64,000 nt of DNA from Diadema setosum (taxonomy: Eukaryota > Echinodermata > Echinoidea > Diadematoida > Diadematidae): contig NC_092697.1 of assembly GCF_964275005.1 (NCBI RefSeq), positions 14,980,820 to 15,044,819 of the forward strand, in the 5' to 3' direction. The notes beneath the pieces were generated by a model. The model did no database searches. It had not been told where the DNA came from and was given only the letters and a program-made list of their open reading frames with translations. This document shows positions 12,701 through 22,322 of this stretch, piece after piece. The translations under genes were made by a program, and so were the position numbers. How positions within the stretch are numbered: the first letter of the stretch is position 1; every line of letters starts with the position of its first letter.

Positions 12701-15700
12701 CTCGGGACTCGTCTTCAACGTGTTAAGCAAGGAGTTTTCATGTGTGAACATGTGTTTACTGCTAAAGATTATACTGTAATTTTGGCAGTGACAGACAAAT
12801 TAAGATGTTGTTGTTGTTTGATTCAGTGTAGACTTTTTTTTTTCTTGCTTATGGAATGTTTCTAAGAAATGCTGGTTGGATCAGGAAATACCTTGTAAAA
12901 ATGAAATTGGCTGCCATGTCATGAGCTTAGACAATATGATGGAAATTTTTGATATGTGCATGAGAGCACAAAAACTTGGGATCGTCGCACACTACAAAGA
13001 CTATAATACAGTTAGTGGGGTTTTTTTTTCGATCTTACGAAAATTGTGTTCTGCAAATTTTCTGATTCTATCATTCCAAGAACAGTACTTGTATGCATGA
13101 ACCAGTAGTGGTGGAATGACAAAGTTACGGTTAAAAAGTCATGAGACATTGAAAGACAAGAACAATACAAAGACAGCTTGTGTCTTTTGTCATTCGAAGA
13201 GTTGGTATCCACCATTAAAAGTGAAATAGGAAAGGGAGAATAGCAAGAAAACGTGTCTGGAAAAGTGGAGCTTTTAAGATCTCGTAAGTTTGTTTGTCGC
13301 ACGAAGCAGACTAGAAATTATGTTCTTGACTTGTTGATGCGCTGAACTGCCTGTGTAGTAGACAACGTGGAAGATGCCTGTCTGTTCATGAATGTAATTC
13401 CTGGCTGGCAAGCTGTCTAGCATGGGTTTCTTGCCTAACCATGGCTCAGCAGTGGTACAAGGAGGAGTAAGAGAGAGAGAAAGGAGGTGGGGGGGGGGGG
13501 AAGAGAGAGAGAACAGGGTGAGGATTTAATCCCGCTGTAAAAGAAATGCCCTCTGCCGCCCTCATTCATACCAAGACCTCATTTCCAAGATTGGAAATCC
13601 GACGCCGCTCATTTTTTTGAGGGGTGAAAAATGCCACCACACATGGCGCCTACAATTGATAGCTAACCTCTCTACTCGCCCGCGACTCCCACCCGCGCCC
13701 CTCTCGCCGCCGCTGCCGGTACAAGGTGTTTGTCGAGGGCGGCTTCCGAACGTGAGGGGGGAGCCCCCGTACATGTAGCGGAGGAGCACCAGTGGAAGGG
13801 AGTGCTGTTGAGGGTAATTGGAGTTGTCGGATTTGGGTCTGCCCCACACAAAGTGGGAGATGGGTTACCACCATTGCGGCCGGTAATAACCAAGTAAATT
13901 GGCCGATATTCCTGCTCCAAAACCTCATCCTTCTCTCCCCCTCTCTCTTTCTCTCTTTCTCTCTGAATTTCTGACTTTTCATAGAAATGTTCCCATATTC
14001 ACCAGCACATCTCAAATTTCCTTGGAATTCTCCTATTTAGTTTTTCATTTATCGTGTAATTAAAAGATTCATCTCACATTTCATCACCCTTTGTAATATC
14101 ATGCTAGTGATGCTCAAATGGGTTTGTAAACTGACTGAGGAAATGGTATTTAAATGCGAGTTGAAATTGCTGTCAGACTCAGAAAATTCCCCCAAATGAT
14201 AACAAAAGGTAAAGATTATTGAGTTCAAAGAACAAAAAGTGATAACTCCCATCAGTTGGTTTTGATGGCAATTCCAATGTGCATATGGTATATTGAAGAC
14301 ATTTACATTAATTGGATTTCAGTCTTTGCTGCTAAATGAGATTTCATTCATAACAAGCGACTAGACACAGTGTGCCCTTCACAAACTTGGCTATGCATAC
14401 ACTTTGTAAAACAAGAATCTGAAATAGCATACTGATTCCATATTTCTTCCAAAGTGCAAAGCAAAAATAGGCTGGACCGCCAGTATGATGCTATGATATA
14501 TGACCGATTGGAGATGTGGTGTGTGTGTGTCTGCATGTTTGTATGTTTCTGACTGTCAGTTATATCTCTCAGCTTGTCAGTGTGGGCAAAGATAGTACTG
14601 AGTGAATGTTATACTCATGTCACTGTGTGGGAAGAATGGATCATTAGACATACACTGTATACCAATCAAATGTTGACATTGAGTACTGAAGATATAATTG
14701 TTTATATACCAGTTTCATGGATATATTAGAATCTTTTTGATCTGATCAATCATATATCCCTTATCCAAGGTATATATATATATTTTTTTCTCTCTTTATT
14801 ATGCCTCTGCCGTGACAGTTGTTCAAAGTACAAATTTGAGAAGATGCGCACATCCTGTACACTTTGATAATACCTCTCCTTTGCCAAATGTGAGAGGAGG
14901 CCTTGATGTGTCAGATGTTTGTCTGTCTGTGCATAAACTTCCCCTCTTTGGTATCATCTTGGTATGCGCATGTTTGGCGTGCTCAGCGGGGTGTGTGTGG
15001 GATCCCAGGCCCAATTCTCCTTTTCCTTTTTTGAAAAATTCTTCATGCGCTGAAATTGCGATGATCAGGTGTCCGAGCTTAGCGGAGTTCTCCATTGGGG
15101 TTGCATGGTAATTTGATTTGAGGGTGGAAGCTCGTTTTGTGCATATTTTTTGATGTATGGTGACAGCTCCCCATGTCTGTCAGGAAGAGCTAAAATCTCC
15201 GTGGGCCACTGACTCAAGTTTTTGTCTGTGGCTGCATGGTCGTGACTGGTGAGATATAACATGATTTGGGGGAAACGTCATGCTCGATTTGAATGACACA
15301 TTGTGACATTTCATATGACGGACACATTTACAAATGCGATATGACTTCAAAACATTCTTATTCTGAATGATGCGTATTCACCTGAAATGTCTGCCAAACA
15401 ACGATTCTTTCAAATGAGAGTCATGCTTATATAATGCAAATATGTTTGTAGACACTGTAATTACTTAATTTCATTTGTTTGTTTGTTTTCCTGCCAATAG
15501 TTACTTCTTCTACGTCTTCCTGGCTCTCATCATTCTGGGCACCTTGAATGGACTAGTCTTGCTTCCAGTCCTACTCTCATTATTTGGACCACCTGCTGAG
15601 GTATGTCATTCTGAGACTAACTGAAAAAAAAAAGTCCCCAGAGGCAAACATTGATTGTGATATGGTTTTCTGCTATTAACTTATGTCAGTGATCATGCAT

Positions 15701-17290
15701 TTGTTTATATATTTTTCCCGATGAATGCTGCCTGACTTCATACAAAATCTACAAATCAGAGTTACATTTTACAAAACAAACTTTTATAGAATCAATTTAT
15801 AAATACATACTTATAAACTATTTTAGTTAATAATGGAAGGCGAAGATATATCCTTGCTTCGAATGTTCATCTGCTCACACTCGTATCCATAAACCACATT
15901 AATGCTGATGTAGTAGAAGAAATAGACACAATGTGATTTTTGTGTGCTTCGATTTGAGCAGGTTAGGCCACCAGACAACGCCAACAGACTCCCCACCCCT
16001 ACCCCGCCTCCGACCCCGCCAACCGAGAGGGTTGCCAGGTTGCGCCACCGCCCGGCGGCGTGGGACGACGCCCCCCACTCAGGATCCTACCCCTCCATGG
16101 TGGTCCGCGAGGACGTGTGCGGGGACTCTGGTGAGCACATCCAGATCCATCCTCCAGAGGTCGTCGTGGAAACCATGGTGCACCATCCTCATCTCATTAG
16201 TGAGGTAAGAGAAGCTTGGTAACCCCTGGAATGTCTGTGTTTGTCAGCAATACTGTATATGCCATATATTTAGCCAATCTAAATTTTTGCGAATCGGGAC
16301 TTCTCCGACAATTTTGCGAGTGGATAAATTCGCAGTTGTGGAGTACTGTACTGAATAGAGAAATGTATGCGTACACGTCACATTCATGTTGGAATGCAAG
16401 TTAATATTTTTGTGTGTTTTTAAATTCGTGAAGAGCATGTGATGTGCGAAATTCGCAAAAGTAAAAACCTTCCAAAATAATTGGCGTATACAGTGTGCTA
16501 TTGAATGCCAATGCTTTAAGTATGAATGGGACTGTTAAAAAAGACAAGGTTGCCGTACAGACATTTTTAGATATTTATGAAGTTCTTTCCTCTTGAAATT
16601 GTTCCTCTGTGATTTCTGTGTACTTGGTTTTAGACGCATGGTAGCCAAGTAAGTTTTATGAAAAAAATTTTAGAGCCAAGTGACAACAGTGATCCATCCG
16701 TGCTCAAAATCTTTTTGAGGAAATTAAGTTTTGTGATAGATTGGCTGATATATTATCTTTTATTTGGTGGATTGCCGTCTCTTTTCCAGGCCACTCACGG
16801 TCTTCCTGGTCACCAAGACTCCCCCATCGCACAGAGAACACGGTCCCACAGATCCACCAGCAAGTATCCGAGACGACACGCCCACCATCACCACCACCAC
16901 CCGCATCACCATCCGCACCACCAGTACCCGCACCACCACCACCAAACCAGACACCAGTCCCGCCTCGCCCGCCAGGCCTTCCCGTTCTCCACCAACCCCC
17001 ACTCCTCGACGTCGTCCTCCTCGTCCGGGTCGACGCCCGCGGACTCGCCCCACCTGGCACGGCACGTCACCACGGTGACGGCGACGGCCCGCGTCTCCAT
17101 CGTGCACGGCGCCGCCTGCACGGTGCTGGCGGATGAGCCGCGGCACCAGAAGAGGCGCCGACGGCCGGAGGAGGGCAAGGACGCCCTCGAGAGAGAGGTG
17201 AAGCTGGAGTGCATCGAGGGTGTCGAAGAGCCAAGCAAGGGGAGTTCGGAGTCCAATGAGGGCAATTCGCATCAAGACTCGACAGTTTAG
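3644..17290 (+). CDS. ptch1: Patched, Hedgehog receptor (3' part of gene, 12 exons)
   Basis: Patched is a 12-pass membrane protein of the RND/sterol-sensing family that binds Hedgehog and represses Smoothened. Twelve exons join in frame: 3644-3769, 5537-5655, 6218-6671, 7097-7409, 7922-8067, 8615-8789, 9194-9474, 10380-10517, 11726-11868, 15501-15600, 15962-16204 and 16790-17290. They total 2739 nt, or 912 residues plus TAG. All junctions are AG/GT and phases agree. The visible part covers the end of the sterol-sensing domain, the cytoplasmic loop, TM7, the second extracellular loop, TM8-12 and the C-tail. Landmarks are [51 protein letters not shown] and [12 protein letters not shown]. The 5' half lies left of the window. 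The alternative is a Patched paralogue, but the RLPTPTP and C-terminal similarity to PTCH1/2 makes Dispatched or NPC1 unlikely. Confidence 0.97.
3963..4150. mobile_element. Tigger-like MITE, decayed
   Basis: The ends CAAGGGAACCTTGTTATA and TATGTTGAGGTTCCACTG are imperfect inverses with TA after the right end. They resemble the elements at 21188 and 48526. About 188 bases, non-coding, within a patched intron. Confidence 0.55.
5537..5655 (+). CDS. ptch1: patched exon 2 in window: TM6 and start of cytoplasmic loop
   Basis: The exon gives 39 codons plus two bases: a hydrophobic segment ([20 protein letters not shown]) followed by [17 protein letters not shown], the Patched signature at the end of TM6 (compare RREDRRLDIFCC in vertebrates). 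The acceptor is cacacag and the donor gtgagt. It completes the sterol-sensing domain. Confidence 0.95.
6218..6671 (+). CDS. ptch1: patched exon 3 in window: large cytoplasmic loop
   Basis: The exon encodes about 151 residues of the loop between TM6 and TM7. Most of it is low-complexity and rich in Pro, Arg, Thr and Ser, with a short run of five histidines after HD. The end ([19 protein letters not shown]) matches the conserved WTLSSFAEKHYAPFLL-type segment before TM7. The vertebrate loop carries a PPPY motif for Nedd4-type ligases; here the nearest equivalent reads APYRE, and no PPxY is present. The exon is clearly GC-richer than its introns. Confidence 0.94.
7097..7409 (+). CDS. ptch1: patched exon 4 in window: TM7 and start of second extracellular loop
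   Basis: The exon encodes 104 residues. TM7 ([18 protein letters not shown]) is followed by the highly conserved start of the second ectodomain, including [18 protein letters not shown] and [12 protein letters not shown], and ends with FREWLQ. The acceptor is tttcacag. The donor gtgagg splits a Gly/Glu codon in phase 1. Confidence 0.96.
7430..7700 (+). repeat. degenerate GGTTGCTA minisatellite in patched intron
   Basis: The intron after exon 4 contains at least five spaced copies of a TGGTTGCTA-like core (near 7439, 7480, 7530, 7560 and 7681). They lie in purine-rich GGGAGA/GATGAG sequence, with a period of roughly 30-45 bases. It looks like a decayed minisatellite. No coding potential consistent with patched is seen here. 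Confidence 0.6.
7922..8067 (+). CDS. ptch1: patched exon 5 in window: second extracellular loop
   Basis: The exon encodes 49 residues beginning [13 protein letters not shown] and including [12 protein letters not shown], equivalent to the vertebrate GVLAYKLLVQTG. A glycosylation sequon (NAT) is present in YPNATDKG. The acceptor is cttccag and the donor gtgagg; the exon ends in phase 0. Confidence 0.95.
8591..8608 (+). repeat. poly-C tract at patched splice acceptor
   Basis: A nearly pure cytosine run (CCCACCC followed by about 17 C) lies immediately upstream of atgcag and exon 6. It takes the place of the usual mixed C/T polypyrimidine tract. Such runs vary in length, so the exact count may be a sequencing or assembly approximation. 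Confidence 0.7.
8615..8789 (+). CDS. ptch1: patched exon 6 in window: second extracellular loop
   Basis: The exon encodes 58 residues plus one base, starting [20 protein letters not shown] and including [19 protein letters not shown]. It matches the Patched region [21 protein letters not shown]. It uses the poly-C acceptor and a gtgagt donor. Confidence 0.95.
9194..9474 (+). CDS. ptch1: patched exon 7 in window: end of ectodomain and TM8
   Basis: The exon encodes about 94 residues. It contains [11 protein letters not shown], three sequons (NYT, NTT, NIS), the conserved [17 protein letters not shown] and TM8 ([19 protein letters not shown]), ending in [10 protein letters not shown]. The donor is gtaagt and the exon ends in phase 0. 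Confidence 0.96.
10380..10517 (+). CDS. ptch1: patched exon 8 in window: TM9-TM10 with RND motif
   Basis: The exon encodes 46 residues: [31 protein letters not shown] and [15 protein letters not shown]. The GIGVE sequence in TM10 is the conserved counterpart of the RND proton-relay motif and contributes to Patched transport activity. The acceptor is ccgtacag and the donor gtgagt. Confidence 0.96.
10540..10764 (+). mobile_element. TA-flanked MITE (GCGAA-rich family), older copy
   Basis: This block is homologous along its length to the element at 22708-22922. Shared segments include AGAGCCAACGGCC, GCGGCATGAAACTTC and GCCACTGACATTCAATG, and the right end reads CTGTTTTTGCAG followed by TA. The left end is blurred by an A-rich run. 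It starts only about 25 bases after the donor of patched exon 8. Many CG positions appear decayed relative to the other copy. Confidence 0.75.
10914..11376. mobile_element. palindromic MITE-like element in patched intron
   Basis: The left arm includes TATCGCCAATGACGTA and GCACTGTGGGATTCCTC; the right arm read in reverse includes TATCACCAATACGTA and GCATTATGGGATAGCTC. Further inward, TTCCGGTT pairs with a CCCGGTT-like segment. The arms are about 150-200 bases and diverged. No protein is encoded. The boundaries are approximate. Confidence 0.6.
11658..11703 (+). repeat. 18-bp direct repeat before patched exon 9
   Basis: GGGACTGGAACTCACGAT occurs twice, at 11658-11675 and 11686-11703, with a 28-base period. 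The second copy ends 22 bases before the exon 9 start. It looks like a recent tandem duplication in the branch-point region of the intron. Confidence 0.85.
11726..11868 (+). CDS. ptch1: patched exon 9 in window: TM11 region
   Basis: The exon encodes 47 codons plus two bases: [19 protein letters not shown] then [19 protein letters not shown] and AGAEFDFIV. The similarity to vertebrate Patched ([19 protein letters not shown]) is very high. The split codon AG|T gives Ser where vertebrates have Arg (IVRYFF). Confidence 0.96.
11869..15500 (+). other. largest complete patched intron, no exon seen
   Basis: The intron between exons 9 and 10 is about 3.6 kb. It holds a small TTAA MITE (12635-12726), a GA-rich/poly-G tract near 13464-13513, a GC-richer stretch at about 13650-13870, a TG run at 14517-14531 and an AT-rich patch near 14770. 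Flanking exon phases match directly, so no patched exon is missing here. Confidence 0.7.
12635..12726. mobile_element. short TTAA-ended MITE, copy 1
   Basis: A 92-base element begins TTAACCTGTTGAGGAC and ends GTCTTCAACGTGTTAA. It is an imperfect terminal inverted repeat with TTAA at both ends, typical of piggyBac-mobilised MITEs. A second copy with near-perfect ends is at 25348-25440. The interiors share CACCTGCC and CTCGGGACT. Confidence 0.8.
15501..15600 (+). CDS. ptch1: patched exon 10 in window: TM12
   Basis: The exon encodes [20 protein letters not shown] followed by [13 protein letters not shown], the last transmembrane helix of Patched (vertebrate [20 protein letters not shown]). The acceptor is gccaatag and the donor gtatgt; it ends in phase 0. 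Confidence 0.96.
15962..16204 (+). CDS. ptch1: patched exon 11 in window: proximal C-terminal tail
   Basis: The exon encodes 81 cytoplasmic residues beginning [20 protein letters not shown], which matches the NGLNRLPTPSPEPPP segment of PTCH1. The remainder is Pro/His/Asp-rich and includes [15 protein letters not shown], similar to the QVIVEATENPVF-like segment of PTCH1. No PPxY motif is seen. Confidence 0.93.
16251..16495. mobile_element. TA-flanked MITE in patched intron
   Basis: The left end CTGTATATGCCATATATTTA is an imperfect inverse of the right end AATTATTTTGG(C/A)GTATACAG-type sequence. The left flank is TA and the right flank a degenerate TG. The interior contains repeated TTTTGCGA/AATTCGC motifs like the GCGAA-rich family, so it may be a relative of the elements at 10540 and 22708. 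It begins about 47 bases after the exon 11 donor. Confidence 0.65.
16790..17290 (+). CDS. ptch1: patched exon 12 in window: distal C-tail and stop
   Basis: The exon encodes 166 residues and a TAG stop at 17288-17290. A histidine-rich tract (runs of six, three, two and four His with Pro, Gln and Tyr) is followed by a Ser-rich stretch. [17 protein letters not shown] matches the ITTVTASASVTVAVH element of PTCH1, and [18 protein letters not shown] matches the conserved C-terminus ([20 protein letters not shown]). The coding DNA is strongly GC-rich. This is the natural end of the protein. Confidence 0.95.
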   Translation, partial: ATHGLPGHQDSPIAQRTRSHRSTSKYPRRHAHHHHHHPHHHPHHQYPHHHHQTRHQSRLARQAFPFSTNPHSSTSSSSSGSTPADSPHLARHVTTVTATARVSIVHGAACTVLADEPRHQKRRRRPEEGKDALEREVKLECIEGVEEPSKGSSESNEGNSHQDSTV

Positions 17291-17439
17291 CCGAGGTTGG
17301 TACACGGGCCAGTTGAAAAACTGTTAATGCCATCACTACTGGTCATGTATAAGTGAAGGAGTTGATATTATGAAAGTCCCTCATGGTGTTAAAAAGGGAA
17401 CAAAAATGTACCAGCAAATGGAAGAGTTCACTTCCAAAA

Positions 17440-17652
17440 TTGATTGAGCGCCAAGTGTAAACATTTTTAAGTAAGTCCAACATCAAAATGAAATCTTTCC
17501 AGTGATAACCTGGCTTGTTACCTAACTAGGAATATTCTTGAAGTTTTGATTGAAAGCATCCCATATTTTCTTATGATTTTCTTTGTTTTCTAGCAGTTTG
17601 TAATCTCAGATATCTCAAATTAACAAGACAGAAGTTGACTCGTTTTGCAATC
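17440..17652 (+). repeat. diverged dispersed repeat, copy 1
   Basis: This block in the patched 3' UTR aligns in the same orientation with 50815-51035. Shared landmarks are AAACATTT, CTTTCCAGT, AATA, TTTTCTTAT, ATCTCAAATAT-like, TTAACAAGA and CTCGTTTTGC. It has no clear terminal repeats or coding frame. It is an old interspersed repeat of unknown class. Confidence 0.6.
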
Positions 17653-20600
17653 AAAACCCTTTGACTACTGCCACTGGCACATTCATATCCTGTGGTCATT
17701 CAACTTGTGATCTGTAACAACCTGGTAGGCCCTGTGAAAGTACTATTGAGATTTCAGAATCATAGATGTAGGAAATGGCATGATAAGAACAATCTTCCAC
17801 ACTCTGCTTTTGTGTTGATAAATCTTGAAGAAACATTCAAAATCAGAGCAGTAGGCACATGTAGAATTCATTCGGTATCAATTCTTAACAGCTCAGAGCT
17901 GTTTCAATAAGTTTTCAGCCTTCTGCTTTCAAATGAAATGTCGAGCAACGAAGAGAGTATCTGTGATCAGTTTCAGATAGACTGTAGTCTTTGTTGCTAT
18001 CTGATGTTTACGACGCCTTTTTGCCAGTCGCGTAACTGCTCCTAACTCTATTGTCTCCCATGGCCTTTCTTGTTAGGTCTGGAGCCTGTGTCGCCATAGT
18101 TACCGAGAATGCAATCGACAAAGCAGCTGTCTTCCTCTTTTCTGATTGGTGAATGGATGCTGTGGTCCTCCTGTCCCGTCCCATCATCGTTTCTCCCGTG
18201 GGTCTACTCTGGGCGGATGGGTTGAGGGAAGAAAACGGCAAGAATTCGACGAAGGAGTCTGGGCGGAGTACACCCTCTCTCAATGTTTCTAGGGTTGTGT
18301 TTGAACTAACAAAACAACGGACAAATTAATTGTGGTGCTAATTTCTTCCCTGGATTAGAAGAAAATCACTTATATATATTTCTATTGTGAATAGGATATA
18401 AAAGACTTGTAAAGATTATCTATTATTTATTTATATTTGGTCATTGGAGAAGGGAAAAAAGTCATATACCGGTAAGCCCTTTTTGTGATATGGCCTGTGT
18501 ATTCACCAGTGCACATATCTATATCTGCATTTTGTGATTGTACAAAATGTACATTTTGTGTTCCGTCACATCATTTTGTAAAAGACAAATTTGTCAGGCA
18601 GAAGCCTTTGCTCTTTGAATGATTGTCTCTTTTTGTTTTTGTTTTTGTAAACAATGCCAGTTTTGTACAGAAAATTGTTGTTATGAAAAACAGGTACCTC
18701 GTTTTAAATACTATATCATGTATGTATGTACATGTATGTATGTTTCTAATGAATATATGTATAACATTTTGTATTTATGTTTGTACAGCCGTAAAGATAC
18801 AGAGAATTTAGCCATTCTGAGGAATATGTTGCCTCCTGAAGTCTATTTTTTTGTTTGTTTTTGAGAATTGATAGTTGTAGCCTTCGGGTATATGTTCAGA
18901 ATAGAGTGCTCAAATTTTATTGAGACACTTCCTACGTGTTGTGTTCCCTCATTTTTTAGGGGGACATTAATGCATTGTAAATATACGAACAAACTTTTGC
19001 ATGTGCCAAATGTTACACTGTGTAGTACATTCTATGCTTATTTGACTTTTCATCTAGGAAACAGTAATACGTTATGTTTCCCCTCTTTACACTATGATAT
19101 ATGCCCATGAAAGCTAGAATATATATATAAAAGATATATATATTTTGTAAGTGTTTATAGTGAAAATAAGTTATGTGTGACTAATAGATACAGGTATACA
19201 CTTTTATTCTTGTTAAAAAAAAGGTGTATTTGCTTTCATCAAGAATCTTGATGTTGCAGATGAAAGTTGGCCAGATTGAATTGTATGCCCATACCCCAAG
19301 ATTATAAACTATCCACTTTTTTTTTCCCTAAAATCATATGAATCATCCAATTAGTCTATGAAATTATGACAAATACAGAAAGGCATCGTTCGAGTGTGAT
19401 ATGTTTTAGATTTGTGGTTGGAATCAATGTTGAAAACTCACTCTGTCACTCACAAAAGCTTTTTCCTGTCTATCAAGAGAGATATACATGTATGATTTAT
19501 GATTTTTTTTTTTTTTTTTCAAATTGTAATCTTTAAGAGGGGGGAAATGGAAAATGCATACCCTAATGTTTATCGTTACCAACGTAACAGTAGTCATTAT
19601 GGTCATAATCTGCCAAGAAAAGCATTAATAAAGAAAAAAAAAAATGTTTTTTGGAACAAGTGTATATTAAAAGGATATGACACTATCCTATTGGATTTGT
19701 TGTGACGGGTCACAGTTACCTCATATTTGCTGATTGGCCAGAAATTGATTTGCAAATGTTTTCATCAAGACCAGTCTTATAAAACTTTTTTTCTTTTTCT
19801 GTAATATACTATGATTCAATACTGCCGAATGGAAGTTCACATTTTGTTCTTTATTTTTGAAGATGAAATAACAGAAGTGCCTTTTACCTTTGTTTAAAAA
19901 TTTGGCTTCTTTTTATTAATCTTCCACGAATTGAAGTAGGCAAAGCTTCCTGATGCGTGATTTGAAAAGGCACGCTCGAAAGAAATGATTGTTCTTTCCG
20001 ATCATTTGTGGAAAAAGGGGTGTTGAATTTTGAAGTTGCAGACAAATAATGTGATGTGTATGTACTTTGACTTTACAGTGGCCAACAATTTGCGAGCGAA
20101 TGGAAAGTAGTGTTCGCAATAATATTTGTGCCATAAACTCAGGAATATTATTTTCTCCTTTTCTAAGGTTCATATGTGCGAGACTTCTCATGCGTGCTCT
20201 TTAATGCCCTCCATTTGTTTTCAGTACCTGGACATTTTTTTGTCTGTGTATTACCTTCGTGCGGGAAATGCCAACCAAGAAGTATTATTATATCGGAAGC
20301 AGCTCTGTTTACAGAAACTCATATTATGCCATGTGTAAAATTCTGCGTGTTTTCACTCGCCTTACGATTTATGCCAAAGTGGGTACATTATCTCTTCTTT
20401 TTTTCTCTCTTAGTTAGTTTTTGTATGACAGAAATCATACCTTCATTTCATATTTAGTATGCATATAGTATCTTTTTTTTCTTTCCCTTTTCTGGGAACT
20501 TCATGCCACCTTGTTTGAATATGACATTGATGCGTAGACACGACACATTTGTCTTTTTGTCAGACTGGTATTTGCCACACTTTTGATCACCAAGTTTTCT

Positions 20601-21187
20601 TGATACTGGTAAGCTGCACCATGTTCAGCATTTGGGTGGGGAAAAAAAAGGAGGAAGGAGTTTATGAACAAAAAATGATGTTGAGCTGGCACCAAACATG
20701 CATGGTGTTTAAATCATGCTGCTATCTTTCTCAAGTGCTCCTCTTACAATGAGGTTTTTTTTTTCATCATCAATAAACAACTCGATATTATGTGAATATC
20801 AGGTCGATAATGTATCCAACACACTGCGATTTACGCAGCAGATTTTTTTTTTAGCTCTTGGAGGGTTTTTGTTTGGTCGGTGAGGTCCCACCTCCCCGGG
20901 TGTTGGACAACTTTTTCAGGAAGTGACTGTGTGTCTGTTACCAGCGAGATTGTCTTGTGTATGTCTTTTTTTTAATTGCCTTTATTTTTGTGCCTATTTA
21001 TTAATGATGATGAAAAATGATGTTGGATTTCGAGTCATACAATGTTCACTGCCAAAGTATTTATCCATGTGAATATAGTTCTGCCTTTTTACGTGCCTCA
21101 TTGAAACCTGTACAGACGACTATGATATGAATGTTTTGTAGGATGGGAGAATTATGCTTTACAGGAAAGTGTGATATGTTTTTAATA

Positions 21188-21370
21188 CAGAGGAACCTTG
21201 TTGTAACAAGGTTGGATCTGGCAACATACCAGGTATAATAAGGTAGTTTTTGCTGGTCCTGTTTCTTTTATATTCTTTTGTTTTTATATCCCTGGTATTA
21301 CAAGATAGCCAATATAATGAGGAAATATTATTAGTGGACCCTAGGAGCTCATTATAACGAGGTTCCCCTT
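21188..21370. mobile_element. Tigger/pogo-like MITE
   Basis: The left end CAGAGGAACCTTGTTGTAAC and the right end ATTATAACGAGGTTCCCCTT are imperfect inverses flanked by TA. A second internal pair (GGTATAATAAGG and CCTGGTATTACAAG) is visible. About 183 bases, no coding capacity. Confidence 0.7.
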
Positions 21371-22215
21371 TACATGTTGACTGTGTTGAAAATATGTTCC
21401 TTCTTTTGTGCCAGTGTTTACATGCACAGTTCTGAAGACCAAGAAATGCTACACATGAGAAATAACATTTAGTTGGTTCTTGTCAACAAGTATAATTTCC
21501 AAATTTTCCTCCCATTTATTGAGAAATCTGATTGTGAGTAAGTAAATGCTATTTCCGTGCAGTCAAGCTAAATCAATCAACTTTGACACCAACTTTTTAA
21601 TGAACAGGGGACATAAAAAAAAAAAAAATGAACTCTTACACTTCAGTCAAGTTGACCTGTTGTATTTCGAGACTGGATTTAAGAGCATCAAAGTTTCCAT
21701 TACTGGCAACATCCAAGAGAAAACTTGGCTTTGCAGCATATCTGGTTAGTTCACATTCTTTTTGCCTGCAAGAAGGGAACAAGTGAATGCATTGCATAAT
21801 CTTATTTTTCAGACATTTTAAACCCTATGTACAGTGAAAAATCGGGTCTATGTGTGTTCTACATCTTGCTGTACAATTGTAATGTACTGTTCATTTATTC
21901 CACGTCTGTCCCGAGAGTAGATGTTCGGACGTTTCTGAATCATGTTTTGTTTTAATTCGTTGCAGTTTCTGTGTATGTTGGAACTGAGAGACGTGTGTAC
22001 AAAGGACAGTCAAAAAGTATTATGAAAATTTTATTGAGAATAAAATCCATGGAAATTTAAAAAATGCCAATGTTTTCCATATCTGTCTGTAGTTGCTGTG
22101 ATGGATTGTAACATTGATTTTTTAGAACTTGCAAGTTACAAAGCAGCTATGAACCGGTCCACAACGCTCACTAATGCGAAGGTAGTTTTTCTTCATGTGC
22201 TTTCCTTTCCACCAA

Positions 22216-22247
<32 letters not shown>

Positions 22248-22275
22248 CAGAAAGGATAGAGAGAGAGAGAGAGAT
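22216..22275 (+). repeat. GT and GA microsatellites
   Basis: A TG run at about 22216-22241 is followed by a GA run at about 22258-22275. Simple sequence with no gene. Confidence 0.85.
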
Positions 22276-22322
22276 GGGGGGTGCAAGTGTGAGAGAGGTG
22301 GGTATTGGGTAGAACACTAATA

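Larger units (their letters stand above)
17291..22044 (+). other. probable long 3' UTR of patched and downstream sequence
   Basis: The sequence after the stop is AT-rich with no coding signal. Candidate polyadenylation signals AATAAA occur at 19627-19632, 20772-20777 and 22039-22044; which is used cannot be told. Possible post-transcriptional elements include a UUAUUUAUU AU-rich nonamer at 18423-18431 and a TGTAAATA Pumilio-type site at 18976-18983. A dispersed repeat (17440-17652) and a Tigger-like MITE (21188-21370) lie inside. Confidence 0.5.

Noticed and set aside
16704..17336. Long antisense and alternate frames over the last patched exon
   Set aside because: They are shadows of the GC-rich C-tail exon. 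The sense frame matches the PTCH1 C-terminus and fits the upstream exon phase.
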